A stretch of DNA of 64,000 nt from Bacillota bacterium (lineage in GTDB: Bacteria; Bacillota; Clostridia; Christensenellales; SZUA-584), in assembly GCA_023410595.1 (NCBI GenBank), contig JAEYPO010000001.1, forward strand, positions 1-64,000. Direction: 5' to 3'. A model generated the notes under the pieces. The model did no database searches and was not told the origin of the DNA. It saw only the letters and a list, made by a program, of their open reading frames with translations. Made by a program: the position numbers and the translations under genes. Of this stretch, positions 24,680 to 32,539 are shown piece after piece (within the stretch, counting starts at the first letter, position 1; the number at the start of each line of letters is the position of its first letter).

Positions 24680-25786
24680 TTGGCGTACACCGAGCAGGAA
24701 AAATACTGGATATGGATGGCGTCCATGCCCGAGATAGGCCCGAAGGCGTTCTATTATATATTGAAGGAATTCGGGGACGCGGGCGCGTTTTTTGATGCGG
24801 TAAAAACGGGCGGGCCGCTTGAGAGCATATCCGCCGACGCCGCGAGAGCCGCCAAGAGCTCCTGCTCGGAGCAGCGCGTCGCCGAGATAATATCGGAGCT
24901 CAGCGCAAAAAATATCGCGGCCGTTACGAGACTGTCGGGCGAATACCCCGAAAGGCTTGCGGGAATATCGTTTCCGCCGCCCGTGCTGTTCGTCAAAGGA
25001 ACTTTAAGCGGCGCATTCGATATAGATATGCCCCTTGACGCTATAAGCATAGTGGGCACGAGGCGATGCACGAGGAAAGGCTTTGAGCTTGCGCGCCAGA
25101 TAGCGAAAGATCTGTCGGAAGCGGGCGTGGCCGTGGTTTCGGGCATGGCGCGCGGCATAGACACAGCGGCGCATTCGGGCGCTCTCGAAGCCGGCGGAAA
25201 AACTATAGCCGTGCTCGGCTGCGGAGTTGATGTAATCTATCCGCCCGAAAGTGACGATATATATTATAAAACAGCGGAAAACGGAGCGGTAGTCTCTGAG
25301 CTGCCGCCGGGAACGCAGCCGCTTGCTGCGAATTTTCCCGTGAGGAACAGGATAATCGCGGGGCTATCCAAAGGAACGCTCGTTGTCGAGTCAGAAACAG
25401 AGGGCGGCACGGCGATAACTGCCTCGATGGCGGTTGCAATGGGGCGCGACGTGTTCGCGGTGCCCGGCCCGCCTTATCTTAATACGGCGTCGCTTTCCAA
25501 TATGCTGATAAAGCAGGGCGCCTGCCTCGCGGGCGGCGCGGACGACATACTTAAATTTTACGGGCTCGGCGGGAAAAAAGCGGGTGCGGCTGTCGAGGAC
25601 GCAAAACATATACAGCTTGATTTTTTACAGCGTCAAATATATAATTTGCTTTTGCAAGGCGATACAAGTGTTGAAAGCATCGCTCTGAGCATAAAATATC
25701 CTCAAAGCGAGATAAATTCGGCTCTTACGCTAATGGAGCTTGGCGGCCTCATAAAGCGGCTGCCCGGCGGTAAATACGGAATCTGA
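24680..25786 (+). CDS. dprA: DNA-processing protein DprA (Smf)
   Basis: Loads RecA onto incoming single-stranded DNA during transformation. 368 residues: an N-terminal SAM-like part (YWIWMASMPEIGPKAFYYIL), the Rossmann-like core with SIVGTRRCTRKGFELARQIA, VVSGMARGIDTAAHSGAL, VLGCGVDVIYPPE, ISELPPGTQPLAANFPVRNRIIAGLS, VVESETEGGTAITA and FAVPGP, and a C-terminal winged-helix-like domain (about 305-368). TTG start with GGGAGG 6 bases upstream. Next to topA as in Bacillus. With yifB it suggests a DNA-uptake or recombination capacity, though no competence pilus genes are in the window. Confidence 0.95.
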   Translation: MAYTEQEKYWIWMASMPEIGPKAFYYILKEFGDAGAFFDAVKTGGPLESISADAARAAKSSCSEQRVAEIISELSAKNIAAVTRLSGEYPERLAGISFPPPVLFVKGTLSGAFDIDMPLDAISIVGTRRCTRKGFELARQIAKDLSEAGVAVVSGMARGIDTAAHSGALEAGGKTIAVLGCGVDVIYPPESDDIYYKTAENGAVVSELPPGTQPLAANFPVRNRIIAGLSKGTLVVESETEGGTAITASMAVAMGRDVFAVPGPPYLNTASLSNMLIKQGACLAGGADDILKFYGLGGKKAGAAVEDAKHIQLDFLQRQIYNLLLQGDTSVESIALSIKYPQSEINSALTLMELGGLIKRLPGGKYGI

Positions 25787-25855
25787 CCCGAAAGCAGAAA
25801 ATTTACGATATCAGGCGCGGCAAAAGGCCGGGAATTGAAAGGCAAACAAAAAAGC

Positions 25856-25898
25856 TACGGGGCCCCCGCAAGAAGCTTTAAGCTCATGGGGTGTAAAG
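25856..25898. repeat. ACGGGG-CCCCC...TGGGGTGTAAA hairpin repeat
   Basis: Intergenic element before topA. The outer CCCC pairs with GGGG, and an inner AGCTT/AAGCT pairs. It shares 'acgggg', 'cccc' and 'tggggtgtaaa' with the copy at 47839-47878. A dispersed repeat seems likelier than a topA regulatory site. Confidence 0.55.
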
Positions 25899-25919
25899 AA
25901 TACTATTTTGGAGAGAAAA

Positions 25920-28127
25920 ATGGCATCTGCACAAAAATCCACAGCAAAGAAGACCGCGTCTAAACAGGCGGCAGCAAGAAAAACAACCTCGGGGAAAGCC
26001 GCCGCGAAAAAGACCGCGTCTAAAAAGGCCGCTCCGGCGGGCAAGAGGTACGATCTCGTTATAGTGGAGTCGCCGGCAAAGGCAAAGACCATAAGCAAAT
26101 TCCTTGGCTCGGGCTACAAGGTTCAGGCGAGCGGCGGGCATGTAAGAGATCTGCCCAAGAGCACGCTGGGTGTGGACATTGAGCACGACTTCGAGCCTAA
26201 GTATATACAGATAAGAGGAAAAAAGGACGTCGTTTCAGGCCTTAAAGCGGGCGCCGCGGGCGCTAAAAAGATATACCTCGCTACCGACCCCGACCGCGAG
26301 GGCGAGGCGATATCCTGGCACATAGCTAATCTGCTGGGCGAAGACGCCAACATCAGCCGCATAGAGTTCAACGAAATAACGCAGCATGCCGTGACGAACG
26401 CAATACACAACCCGAGAAACATCAACCTCGATTTAGTGGACGCGCAGCAGGCGCGGCGCGTGCTCGACCGACTCGTGGGATACAAGCTTTCGCCGCTGCT
26501 GTGGCGCAAGGTGAAAAAAGGCCTGTCGGCGGGGCGGGTACAGTCGGTGGCAGTACGCATTATATGTGACCGCGAGGAAGAGATAAACGCGTTTAAGCCG
26601 GAGGAGTTCTGGACGATAACCGCGCTGCTCAATGATGCGGCGCAGACGCAGCAGTTCGAGGCTAAATTTGCCGAACGCAACGGCCGCAAGAAGCTTGAAA
26701 ACAAACAGCAGACGGACGAGATACTCGAAGCGATAAAAGGCAGGGACTTTGTAGTCGCGGGCGTGAAGAAGGGCGAGAAGAAAAAGAGCGCTCCGCCCCC
26801 CTTTACTACGAGCTATCTGCAGCAGGCCGCCGCAGGCGCGCTGGGTTTTACAGCGAAGCGCACGATGCTTGTGGCGCAGCAGCTTTACGAAGGCGTCGAG
26901 CTGCCGGGCGAAGGCTCGGTAGGGCTCGTAACGTATATAAGGACGGATTCTACGAGGGTGTCCGACGAGGCTCTCACAGCCGTCCGTGAACACATAGCAA
27001 AAACGTATGGCAAAGAGTATCTTCCCGATACGCCCAACTACTTTAAAAAATCCAAGAAAGCGCAGGACGCGCACGAGGCTATACGCCCGTCGCATATGGA
27101 CTACGCGCCCGACGCGCTGAAAGACACGCTGTCAAGGGACCAGTACAGATTATATAAGCTCATATACAGCCGGTTTGTAGCGAGCCAGATGAAGCCTTCG
27201 GAATACGAGACGATGGCGGTGACATTAAACGCCGGGGACTGCCTGTTCAAGGCGACGGGCTCGAGGCTTACGTTCAAGGGATATACCGCGGCGTACTCAG
27301 GCGACGAGGAGCAAAAGGACAGCATACTGCCCGCGCTGCGCGAAGGCGAGGTCTGCCCGGTGCTCGGCATAACGCCCAAGCAGAACTTCACGCAGCCGCC
27401 GAGCCGCTACACCGAGGCAACGCTCGTAAAGGCGCTCGAGGAAAAGGGCATAGGCCGCCCGAGCACATACGCGCCCATAATATCTACGATACAGGAGCGC
27501 AGGTATATCGCTAAAGAGGGCAAGGCGCTAAAGCCCACCGAGCTGGGCGTGATAGTAAACGACCTGATGAAGAAGAACTTCTCGGACATCGTGGACATAG
27601 AATTCACGGCGGAGCTCGAGAACGAACTCGACGACATAGAGAACGGCGGAAAGCAGTGGAAAAAGCTGCTGCGCGATTTTTATACGCCGTTTGAAAAAAC
27701 GCTGGAAGCGGCGGATAAGACGGTGGAGCGCGTGGAGCTTCCCGTAAAGGAATCCGACGTGGTATGCGAGAAGTGCGGCAGGACGATGGTATATAAGGAC
27801 GGCAGGTTCGGGCAGTTCCTCGCGTGCCCCGGATACCCCGAGTGCCGCAACACCAAGCCTATAGTTAAGTATATAGACACGCCCTGCCCGAAGTGCGGCA
27901 AGCGCATAGTGGAGAAGAAGTCCGCGAAGACGCGCAAGACGTTCTACGGCTGTGAAGGCTACCCCGAGTGCGATTTTGTGTCGTGGGACATGCCGATACC
28001 CGATAAATGCGACGCTTGCGGCAGTATGATGGTGCTGCGCCGCATGTCGAACGGCAAGAGCTACAAAAAGTGCTCCAATCCGGAGTGCTCAAAAAACCAG
28101 CGAAAGAAAGCGGATGAAGAAGAATAG
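25920..28127 (+). CDS. topA: DNA topoisomerase I with Ala/Lys-rich N-terminal tail
   Basis: Relaxes negative supercoils. 735 residues. Residues 1-44 are a low-complexity tail of AAxKKTASK-type units, like histone H1 or AlgP repeats, not usual for bacterial TopA N termini. The core follows: TOPRIM VIVESPAKAKTISKFLG and ATDPDREGEAISWH (acidic metal site), the catalytic Tyr in TYIRTDSTRV, GRPSTYAPII, and three C-terminal C4 zinc ribbons beginning at CEKCGR, CPKCGK and CDACGS. The ATG has GGAGAG upstream; the TTG at 25908 lies within that site. Overlaps trmFO by 14 bases. Confidence 0.96.
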   Translation: MASAQKSTAKKTASKQAAARKTTSGKAAAKKTASKKAAPAGKRYDLVIVESPAKAKTISKFLGSGYKVQASGGHVRDLPKSTLGVDIEHDFEPKYIQIRGKKDVVSGLKAGAAGAKKIYLATDPDREGEAISWHIANLLGEDANISRIEFNEITQHAVTNAIHNPRNINLDLVDAQQARRVLDRLVGYKLSPLLWRKVKKGLSAGRVQSVAVRIICDREEEINAFKPEEFWTITALLNDAAQTQQFEAKFAERNGRKKLENKQQTDEILEAIKGRDFVVAGVKKGEKKKSAPPPFTTSYLQQAAAGALGFTAKRTMLVAQQLYEGVELPGEGSVGLVTYIRTDSTRVSDEALTAVREHIAKTYGKEYLPDTPNYFKKSKKAQDAHEAIRPSHMDYAPDALKDTLSRDQYRLYKLIYSRFVASQMKPSEYETMAVTLNAGDCLFKATGSRLTFKGYTAAYSGDEEQKDSILPALREGEVCPVLGITPKQNFTQPPSRYTEATLVKALEEKGIGRPSTYAPIISTIQERRYIAKEGKALKPTELGVIVNDLMKKNFSDIVDIEFTAELENELDDIENGGKQWKKLLRDFYTPFEKTLEAADKTVERVELPVKESDVVCEKCGRTMVYKDGRFGQFLACPGYPECRNTKPIVKYIDTPCPKCGKRIVEKKSAKTRKTFYGCEGYPECDFVSWDMPIPDKCDACGSMMVLRRMSNGKSYKKCSNPECSKNQRKKADEEE

Positions 28128-29415
28128 CGTCATGGTAATAGGCGCGGGGCTTGCGGGCTGCGAGGCGGCCTGGCAGCTGGCGCGCTTAGGCGTTAATGTA
28201 AAGCTTGTCGAGCAAAAGCCGCTGGCGTTTTCTCCCGCCCACAGCCGGGAAAGCTTCGCGGAGCTCGTGTGCTCGAATTCTCTGCGGGCGGAGGGGCTTG
28301 CGAACGCCGTGGGCCTATTGAAGCAGGAGATGAGAGAGCTTGGCTCGCTCATCATGCAAGCGGCAGACGAGACGAAGGTTCCCGCGGGCGGCGCGCTCGC
28401 GGTGGACAGGAAAGCGTTTTCGGAGTATATCACAAACGCCGTGCGTACGAACGGACATATAGAAGTAGTTACCAGGCAGGCGGAGGAAATACCCGAAGAG
28501 GGCGTAGTGATTGTGGCGGCGGGGCCGCTCGTTTCGGGGCCGCTCGCGGACGACATAGCCGCGAAGACCAACGGAATGCTCTCTTTCTACGACGCTGCCG
28601 CGCCCATAGTGACCGCGGAGTCGGTGGATATGGGCAAGGCGTTCTGGGCATCAAGGTACGGCGAAGGCAGCGATTATCTGAACTGCCCGATGAACGAAGA
28701 GCAGTATCGCGCGTTTTGGGAGGCGCTTGTAAACGCCGAGACCGCGCATGTGCACGGTTTTGAAGACGATAAGGTGTTTGAGGGCTGCATGCCCATAGAG
28801 ACGATGGCAAAGCGCGGCTATAAAACGCTTTGCTTTGGGCCGCTGAAGCCCGTTGGGATTACGTGCCCCGACGGCAGCAAGCCTTATGCGGTGGTGCAGC
28901 TTAGGCGTGAGGATGCCGAGTGCCGCCTTTACAACCTCGTCGGCTTCCAGACGCACCTAAAGTTCGGTGAGCAGAAAAAAGTGTTTTCGATGATACCCGG
29001 GCTTGAAAACGCGGAGTTTGCGCGCTACGGCGTGATGCACAGGAACACGTACATAAAGAGCCCAGGGGTTTTAAGCGAATACTACGAGATGAAGGTACGC
29101 CCGGGGCTTTTCTTTGCGGGGCAGATAACGGGCGTGGAAGGATACGTGGAGAGCGCCGCGTCGGGGCTGCTAGCAGGGCTGTTCGCGGCGTGCGACACGG
29201 CAGGAAAGCCCAGGCCATATTTCAGCAGAGATACGGCGTGCGGGGCGCTTGCGGCCTACGTTTCGGGCTATTGCGGAGCAGACTTTCAGCCTATGAATAT
29301 TACTTTTGGCATAATGAACAGGCTGGAAACGAAAGCGCGCAAGCGGGACAGAAAGATAGCCGTATCCGAAAGGGCGCTCGAAGAGATAAAACGGATACGG
29401 GACGGAATAATATAA
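28114..29415 (+). CDS. trmFO: Methylenetetrahydrofolate-tRNA (uracil-54 C5)-methyltransferase
   Basis: Folate- and FAD-dependent enzyme making ribothymidine 54 in the T-loop of tRNAs. 433 residues: dinucleotide-binding VIGAGLAGCEAAWQLA at the N terminus, AELVCSNSLRAEGL with the catalytic Cys, AVDRKAFSEYIT, CPMNEEQYRAFWEAL, FEGCMPIETMAKRG, YNLVGFQTHLK, and LFFAGQITGVEGYVESAASGLLAG. Starts inside the end of topA, so the two are coupled. In Bacillus xerC would follow; here hslV follows instead after a repeat. Confidence 0.96.
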   Translation: MKKNSVMVIGAGLAGCEAAWQLARLGVNVKLVEQKPLAFSPAHSRESFAELVCSNSLRAEGLANAVGLLKQEMRELGSLIMQAADETKVPAGGALAVDRKAFSEYITNAVRTNGHIEVVTRQAEEIPEEGVVIVAAGPLVSGPLADDIAAKTNGMLSFYDAAAPIVTAESVDMGKAFWASRYGEGSDYLNCPMNEEQYRAFWEALVNAETAHVHGFEDDKVFEGCMPIETMAKRGYKTLCFGPLKPVGITCPDGSKPYAVVQLRREDAECRLYNLVGFQTHLKFGEQKKVFSMIPGLENAEFARYGVMHRNTYIKSPGVLSEYYEMKVRPGLFFAGQITGVEGYVESAASGLLAGLFAACDTAGKPRPYFSRDTACGALAAYVSGYCGADFQPMNITFGIMNRLETKARKRDRKIAVSERALEEIKRIRDGII

Positions 29416-29428
29416 TAAAGCTAATAAT

Positions 29429-29480
29429 GTCATTCCGTCAGCTCCGCTTGAAGGAGCGTAGCGACTGAAGAATCCCATGG
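29429..29480. repeat. Dispersed repeat unit ('cttcagtcgct / ccttcagaatgac' family), inverted copy
   Basis: Contains 'tgtcattccg', 'gctccgcttgaaggagc' and 'gcgactgaagaatccc', the reverse complement of the unit at 208-244, with a related copy at 31817-31851. The inner GCTCC...GGAGC forms a hairpin. It lies between trmFO and hslV and may separate their transcripts. Confidence 0.65.
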
Positions 29481-29570
29481 GTTCCAACAAAAAGGCATGT
29501 GTATTGTAAATGAAAACAAACGGGTCCCACTACTATATCGGTATTAGGGATTATCTTGGAGGGAACAAAC

Positions 29571-30101
29571 ATGATGGAAGGCACTACGATAGTAGCGGTG
29601 AGGCGTGACGGCAAGTGCGCCGTCGCGGGCGACGGGCAGGTCACGTTCGGCCAGAACACTATTATGAAGCACAACGCAAAGAAGGTGCGTCGGCTTTTTG
29701 ACGATAAAGTCGTCGTGGGGTTCGCGGGGTCTGTTGCCGACGCGTTCACGCTTTCTGAGCGCTTCGAAGCCAAGCTCGAACAGTACAGCGGCAGCCTGCA
29801 GCGCGCGGCGGTAGAGCTTGCGCAGGAATGGCGCGGCGACAAGGTGCTGCGCAAGCTCGAAGCAATGCTTATCGCGGCGGACAAGGACGAACTGCTCATC
29901 ATATCGGGAAGCGGCGAGGTAATAACGCCCGACGACGACATAGCGGCCATAGGCTCGGGCGGAAGCTACGCTCTCGCGGCGGCTAAGGCACTGAAGGAGA
30001 ATACGGATTTATCCGCGCTGGAGATAGTCAAAAAAGCGATGGCAATAGCGGGCAACATATGCGTGTTTACAAACAACGTCATAACCGTGGAGGAGGTATA
30101 G
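29571..30101 (+). CDS. hslV: HslV peptidase subunit (ClpQ) of HslUV
   Basis: Proteasome-like protease subunit. 176 residues: TTIVAVRRDGKCAVAGDGQVTFGQ at the N terminus, HNAKKVRRLFDDKVVVGFAGSVADAFTL, EWRGDKVLRKLEAMLI, and AIGSGGSYALAAAKAL. The expected catalytic Thr follows a four-residue leader (Met-Met-Glu-Gly), implying removal of these residues. Bacillus ClpQ uses Ser at this place, so this one is the more common Thr type. GGAGGG lies 7 bases before the first ATG; a second ATG at 29574 is possible. One base separates it from hslU. Confidence 0.95.
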   Translation: MMEGTTIVAVRRDGKCAVAGDGQVTFGQNTIMKHNAKKVRRLFDDKVVVGFAGSVADAFTLSERFEAKLEQYSGSLQRAAVELAQEWRGDKVLRKLEAMLIAADKDELLIISGSGEVITPDDDIAAIGSGGSYALAAAKALKENTDLSALEIVKKAMAIAGNICVFTNNVITVEEV

Positions 30102-30102
30102 C

Positions 30103-31482
30103 ATGTCCTATCTGACGCCAAAAGAGATAGTCAGCGAGCTTGACAAGTATATAATCGGGCAGGACAAAGCGAAACGCGCCGTGGCTGTGGCTCTGCGCAA
30201 CCGCTACCGCCGAAACAAGGTAGAGCAGGAGATGCGGGATGAGATAACTCCCAAGAACATAATCATGGTCGGGCCCACAGGCGTAGGCAAGACGGAAATA
30301 GCAAGGCGTCTCGCCAAGCTGATGAACGCGCCGTTCATAAAAGTCGAGGCCACGAAGTTCACCGAAGTGGGATACGTCGGGCGCGATGTGGACTCCATGG
30401 TGAGAGATCTCGTCGAGGCGTCGATACGCATGGTCAAGCAGTCGAGGCACGAGACTGTGCGCTCTAAGGCTGAAAAGGCGGCGGAAGAAAGACTCGCGGA
30501 CATACTCGCGCCGCTTGGCCGCAAGCCCGCTCCGTCTGCGAATCCTTTCCAGGCACTTTTAGGGCAGGGGCAGAGTGTGCCTCCCGAGACGCAGGAGGAG
30601 CGCCAGAAACGCATGACAAAGAGGGAGGAGACTTTGGCGCTGCTGCGTGCGGGACGGCTCGAGGAGGCTATGATAGAGGTCGAGGTGCAGGACAACTCGT
30701 CCATAGGCATAGAAATAGCGGGACTCGGCAGCGATATCAACATACAGGATATGTTGGGCGGCATACTGCCCAAGAAGACGAAGCGGCGCAGGGTGACGGT
30801 ATCCGAAGCGCGCAAGATATTCACGCAGGAGGAAGCCGACAAACTCATCGACATGGACGAGGTGATAAGCACGGCCATAGAGCGCGCCGAGCAGGACGGA
30901 ATAATATTCCTGGACGAGATAGATAAGATAGCGGGCAAGAACATGGGGCAGGGGCCCGACGTATCGCGAGAGGGCGTCCAGCGGGATATACTGCCCATAG
31001 TAGAAGGCTCCACCGTCGTAACGAAGTATGGGCCGGTAAAGACGGACTACATGCTGTTCATCGCGGCGGGCGCGTTCCACGTATCGAAGATATCCGACCT
31101 AATACCCGAGCTGCAGGGCAGGTTCCCCATAAAGGTGGAGCTTAAGAGCCTGTCGGCGGAGGACATGAGGCGTATACTCACCCAGCCCAAGAACGCTATT
31201 ATCAAACAGTATCAGGCGCTGCTTGAAGCGGACAACATACGCCTCGTGTTCAAGGAAGACGCTATAGAGGCGATAGCAAAGTACGCCGTAATGGTAAATG
31301 AAACGTCGGAAAACATAGGCGCGCGCAGGCTGCATACCGTCGTTGAATCGCTGCTGGAGGACATATCCTTCAACGCGGGCGGCGACCACCCGGCTATAGA
31401 CGTAGAGATAGACGCGGCGTATGTTAAGGAACACCTGAAAGAGCAGATAAAGGACAACGATCTGCAAAAGTACATACTGTAA
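30103..31482 (+). CDS. hslU: HslU ATPase subunit (ClpY) of HslUV
   Basis: Unfolds substrates and feeds them into HslV. 459 residues: N-terminal domain LTPKEIVSELDKYIIGQDKAKRAVAVALRNRYRR, Walker A GPTGVGKTEIARRLAK, the pore motif in VGYVGRDVDSMVRDLVE, the intermediate domain (about 115-225), Walker B IIFLDEIDKIA, sensor regions with QGRFPIKVEL, and the C-terminal tail ending LQKYIL that docks into HslV. GGAGG precedes the ATG. codY, which follows in Bacillus, is absent. Confidence 0.97.
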   Translation: MSYLTPKEIVSELDKYIIGQDKAKRAVAVALRNRYRRNKVEQEMRDEITPKNIIMVGPTGVGKTEIARRLAKLMNAPFIKVEATKFTEVGYVGRDVDSMVRDLVEASIRMVKQSRHETVRSKAEKAAEERLADILAPLGRKPAPSANPFQALLGQGQSVPPETQEERQKRMTKREETLALLRAGRLEEAMIEVEVQDNSSIGIEIAGLGSDINIQDMLGGILPKKTKRRRVTVSEARKIFTQEEADKLIDMDEVISTAIERAEQDGIIFLDEIDKIAGKNMGQGPDVSREGVQRDILPIVEGSTVVTKYGPVKTDYMLFIAAGAFHVSKISDLIPELQGRFPIKVELKSLSAEDMRRILTQPKNAIIKQYQALLEADNIRLVFKEDAIEAIAKYAVMVNETSENIGARRLHTVVESLLEDISFNAGGDHPAIDVEIDAAYVKEHLKEQIKDNDLQKYIL

Positions 31483-31490
31483 GGGTACAA

Positions 31491-31514
31491 GCGGTGGGTA
31501 TCCGCCGCTTTTTT
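31491..31514 (+). terminator. Intrinsic terminator after hslVU
   Basis: GCGGTGG and CCGCCGC pair (one G-T pair) around a 4-base loop and are followed by six T. It lies 8 bases after the hslU stop. Confidence 0.88.
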
Positions 31515-31521
31515 ATATGGG

Positions 31522-31553
31522 ATACCCGTCAAGCCGTAAGACTTGACGGGTAT
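31522..31553. repeat. Perfect 12-bp inverted repeat
   Basis: ATACCCGTCAAG and CTTGACGGGTAT form a perfect 12-bp stem around an 8-base loop, just after the hslU terminator. No T run follows. Function unknown. Confidence 0.7.
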
Positions 31554-31932
31554 AAATCGCGAGGGAAACCGCGCTAAGCGTGTGGAATGGATAGACATCG
31601 TTTATACTCATATTGCTATTATTATAAGTATAGAAATATCAAATTTGTTTGTAGGGAACGACCCCTGTGTCGTTCCGCTATAGTACAATGTGGAGAATGT
31701 CTGCCGTGTGTCCTACGGGGTAATTTCGTTATATGTGCATTAGTATGTCCATCGTGATGTGTCAGCACGTGATGATTACGCCTGGACGAGGAAATTCAAC
31801 TTAAGTATATATCCAAGGATTCTTCAGCCGCTAAACTCCTTCTGAATGACACTTGGTTACTTTGTCATCAATCTGGGCGCGCCGGGAGACGGCGCGCTTT
31901 TTCTTTTTCCATAAAAACGAAAAAGAAGCTAT
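31554..31932. repeat. Gene-free stretch with two dispersed repeats and a terminator-like hairpin
   Basis: Holds the second copy of the 27-base palindrome (31651-31677, identical to 10439-10465), a copy of the 'attcttcag.../...gaatgaca' unit (31817-31851), and a GC-rich hairpin GCGCGCC/GGCGCGC (31877-31897) followed by five T, which may be a terminator. No ORF with a ribosome-binding site was found. Confidence 0.65.
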
Positions 31933-31966
31933 TGACAATTACGAATACATACTCTACAATTGTAGA
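31933..31966 (+). promoter_or_regulatory. Promoter of the blaI-like gene with overlapping BlaI/MecI-type operator
   Basis: TTGACA (31933-31938) and TACAAT (31956-31961) lie 17 bases apart. The palindrome CTACAATTGTAG (31955-31966) covers the -10 and contains TACA-NN-TGTA, the core of BlaI/MecI operators. A repressor bound there would block its own transcription. Confidence 0.85.
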
Positions 31967-32007
31967 TGATAAGTTGAAGTACTTATATTATTGCTGGGAG
32001 AATAAAT

Positions 32008-32394
32008 ATGAACGAAGCGCTGTCAAAGCAGGAATGGGCGGTCATGGAGACGCTCTGGAAGAACTCTCCGCTGTTTCTTTCACAGCTCATGGAGGAAATG
32101 GCGGATAAAGTTGACTGGAACAGCTCGAGTTATCTGACGTACTTAAAGCGTATGACGGAAAAGGGATATATAAGCTTTAAGACCGTCAGCGGGAACCGCT
32201 GCTATTTTCCTGTTATCAGGCGTGAGGACTGCATCGAAAGCGAGAGGAACCATATACTTTCGAAACTGACGGACAACAGCGCCCGGCTGCTGCTCGTAAG
32301 CATGATAGAGAAATGCGGCCTTGCTGAAAATGACAGGGACGAACTTGCCGCGTTGATAACAAAGCTCTGCGAAGACGCGGAAAGGAAAGAGTAA
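32008..32394 (+). CDS. BlaI/MecI-family transcriptional repressor
   Basis: 128 residues: winged-helix domain (LSKQEWAVMETLWKNSPLFLSQLMEEM, SSSYLTYLKRMTEKGYISFK) with YLTYLKRMTEKG as the recognition region, and a C-terminal helical dimerisation part. In known systems the repressor is inactivated when a BlaR1-type sensor protease receives its signal. The promoter carries a matching operator. GGGAG lies 7 bases before the ATG. The sensor gene follows after 1 base. No beta-lactamase or penicillin-binding protein gene is adjacent, so the inducing signal may be another envelope stress. Confidence 0.92.
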   Translation: MNEALSKQEWAVMETLWKNSPLFLSQLMEEMADKVDWNSSSYLTYLKRMTEKGYISFKTVSGNRCYFPVIRREDCIESERNHILSKLTDNSARLLLVSMIEKCGLAENDRDELAALITKLCEDAERKE

Positions 32395-32395
32395 A

Positions 32396-32539
32396 ATGGC
32401 TGTATTCGAGACCCTGCTGGAAATCGCGATATATTCGGCTGTCATATTTACAGCAACCATGTTTGTAAAGGTATGCTTTAAAGAAAAATGTCCCCGGCTC
32501 TGCAATATGCCGTTTGGGGGATATTTTTGCTCAGGCTGA
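32396..32539 (+). pseudogene. N-terminal fragment of the M56 sensor, separated by a one-base shift
   Basis: This 47-codon frame begins 1 base after the blaI stop and encodes a hydrophobic helix (residues about 4-26, LLEIAIYSAVIFTATMFVKV), as in the first membrane helix of M56/BlaR1 proteins. At codon 31 it enters an A5 run (32484-32488). Reading one base back there continues exactly into the next frame at its ATG (32488), giving ...CFKEK-MSPALQYAVW..., the normal second helix region. Without a shift it ends at 32539. Possible causes are a lost A in an A6 run, programmed slippage, or a sequencing error. Confidence 0.7.
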
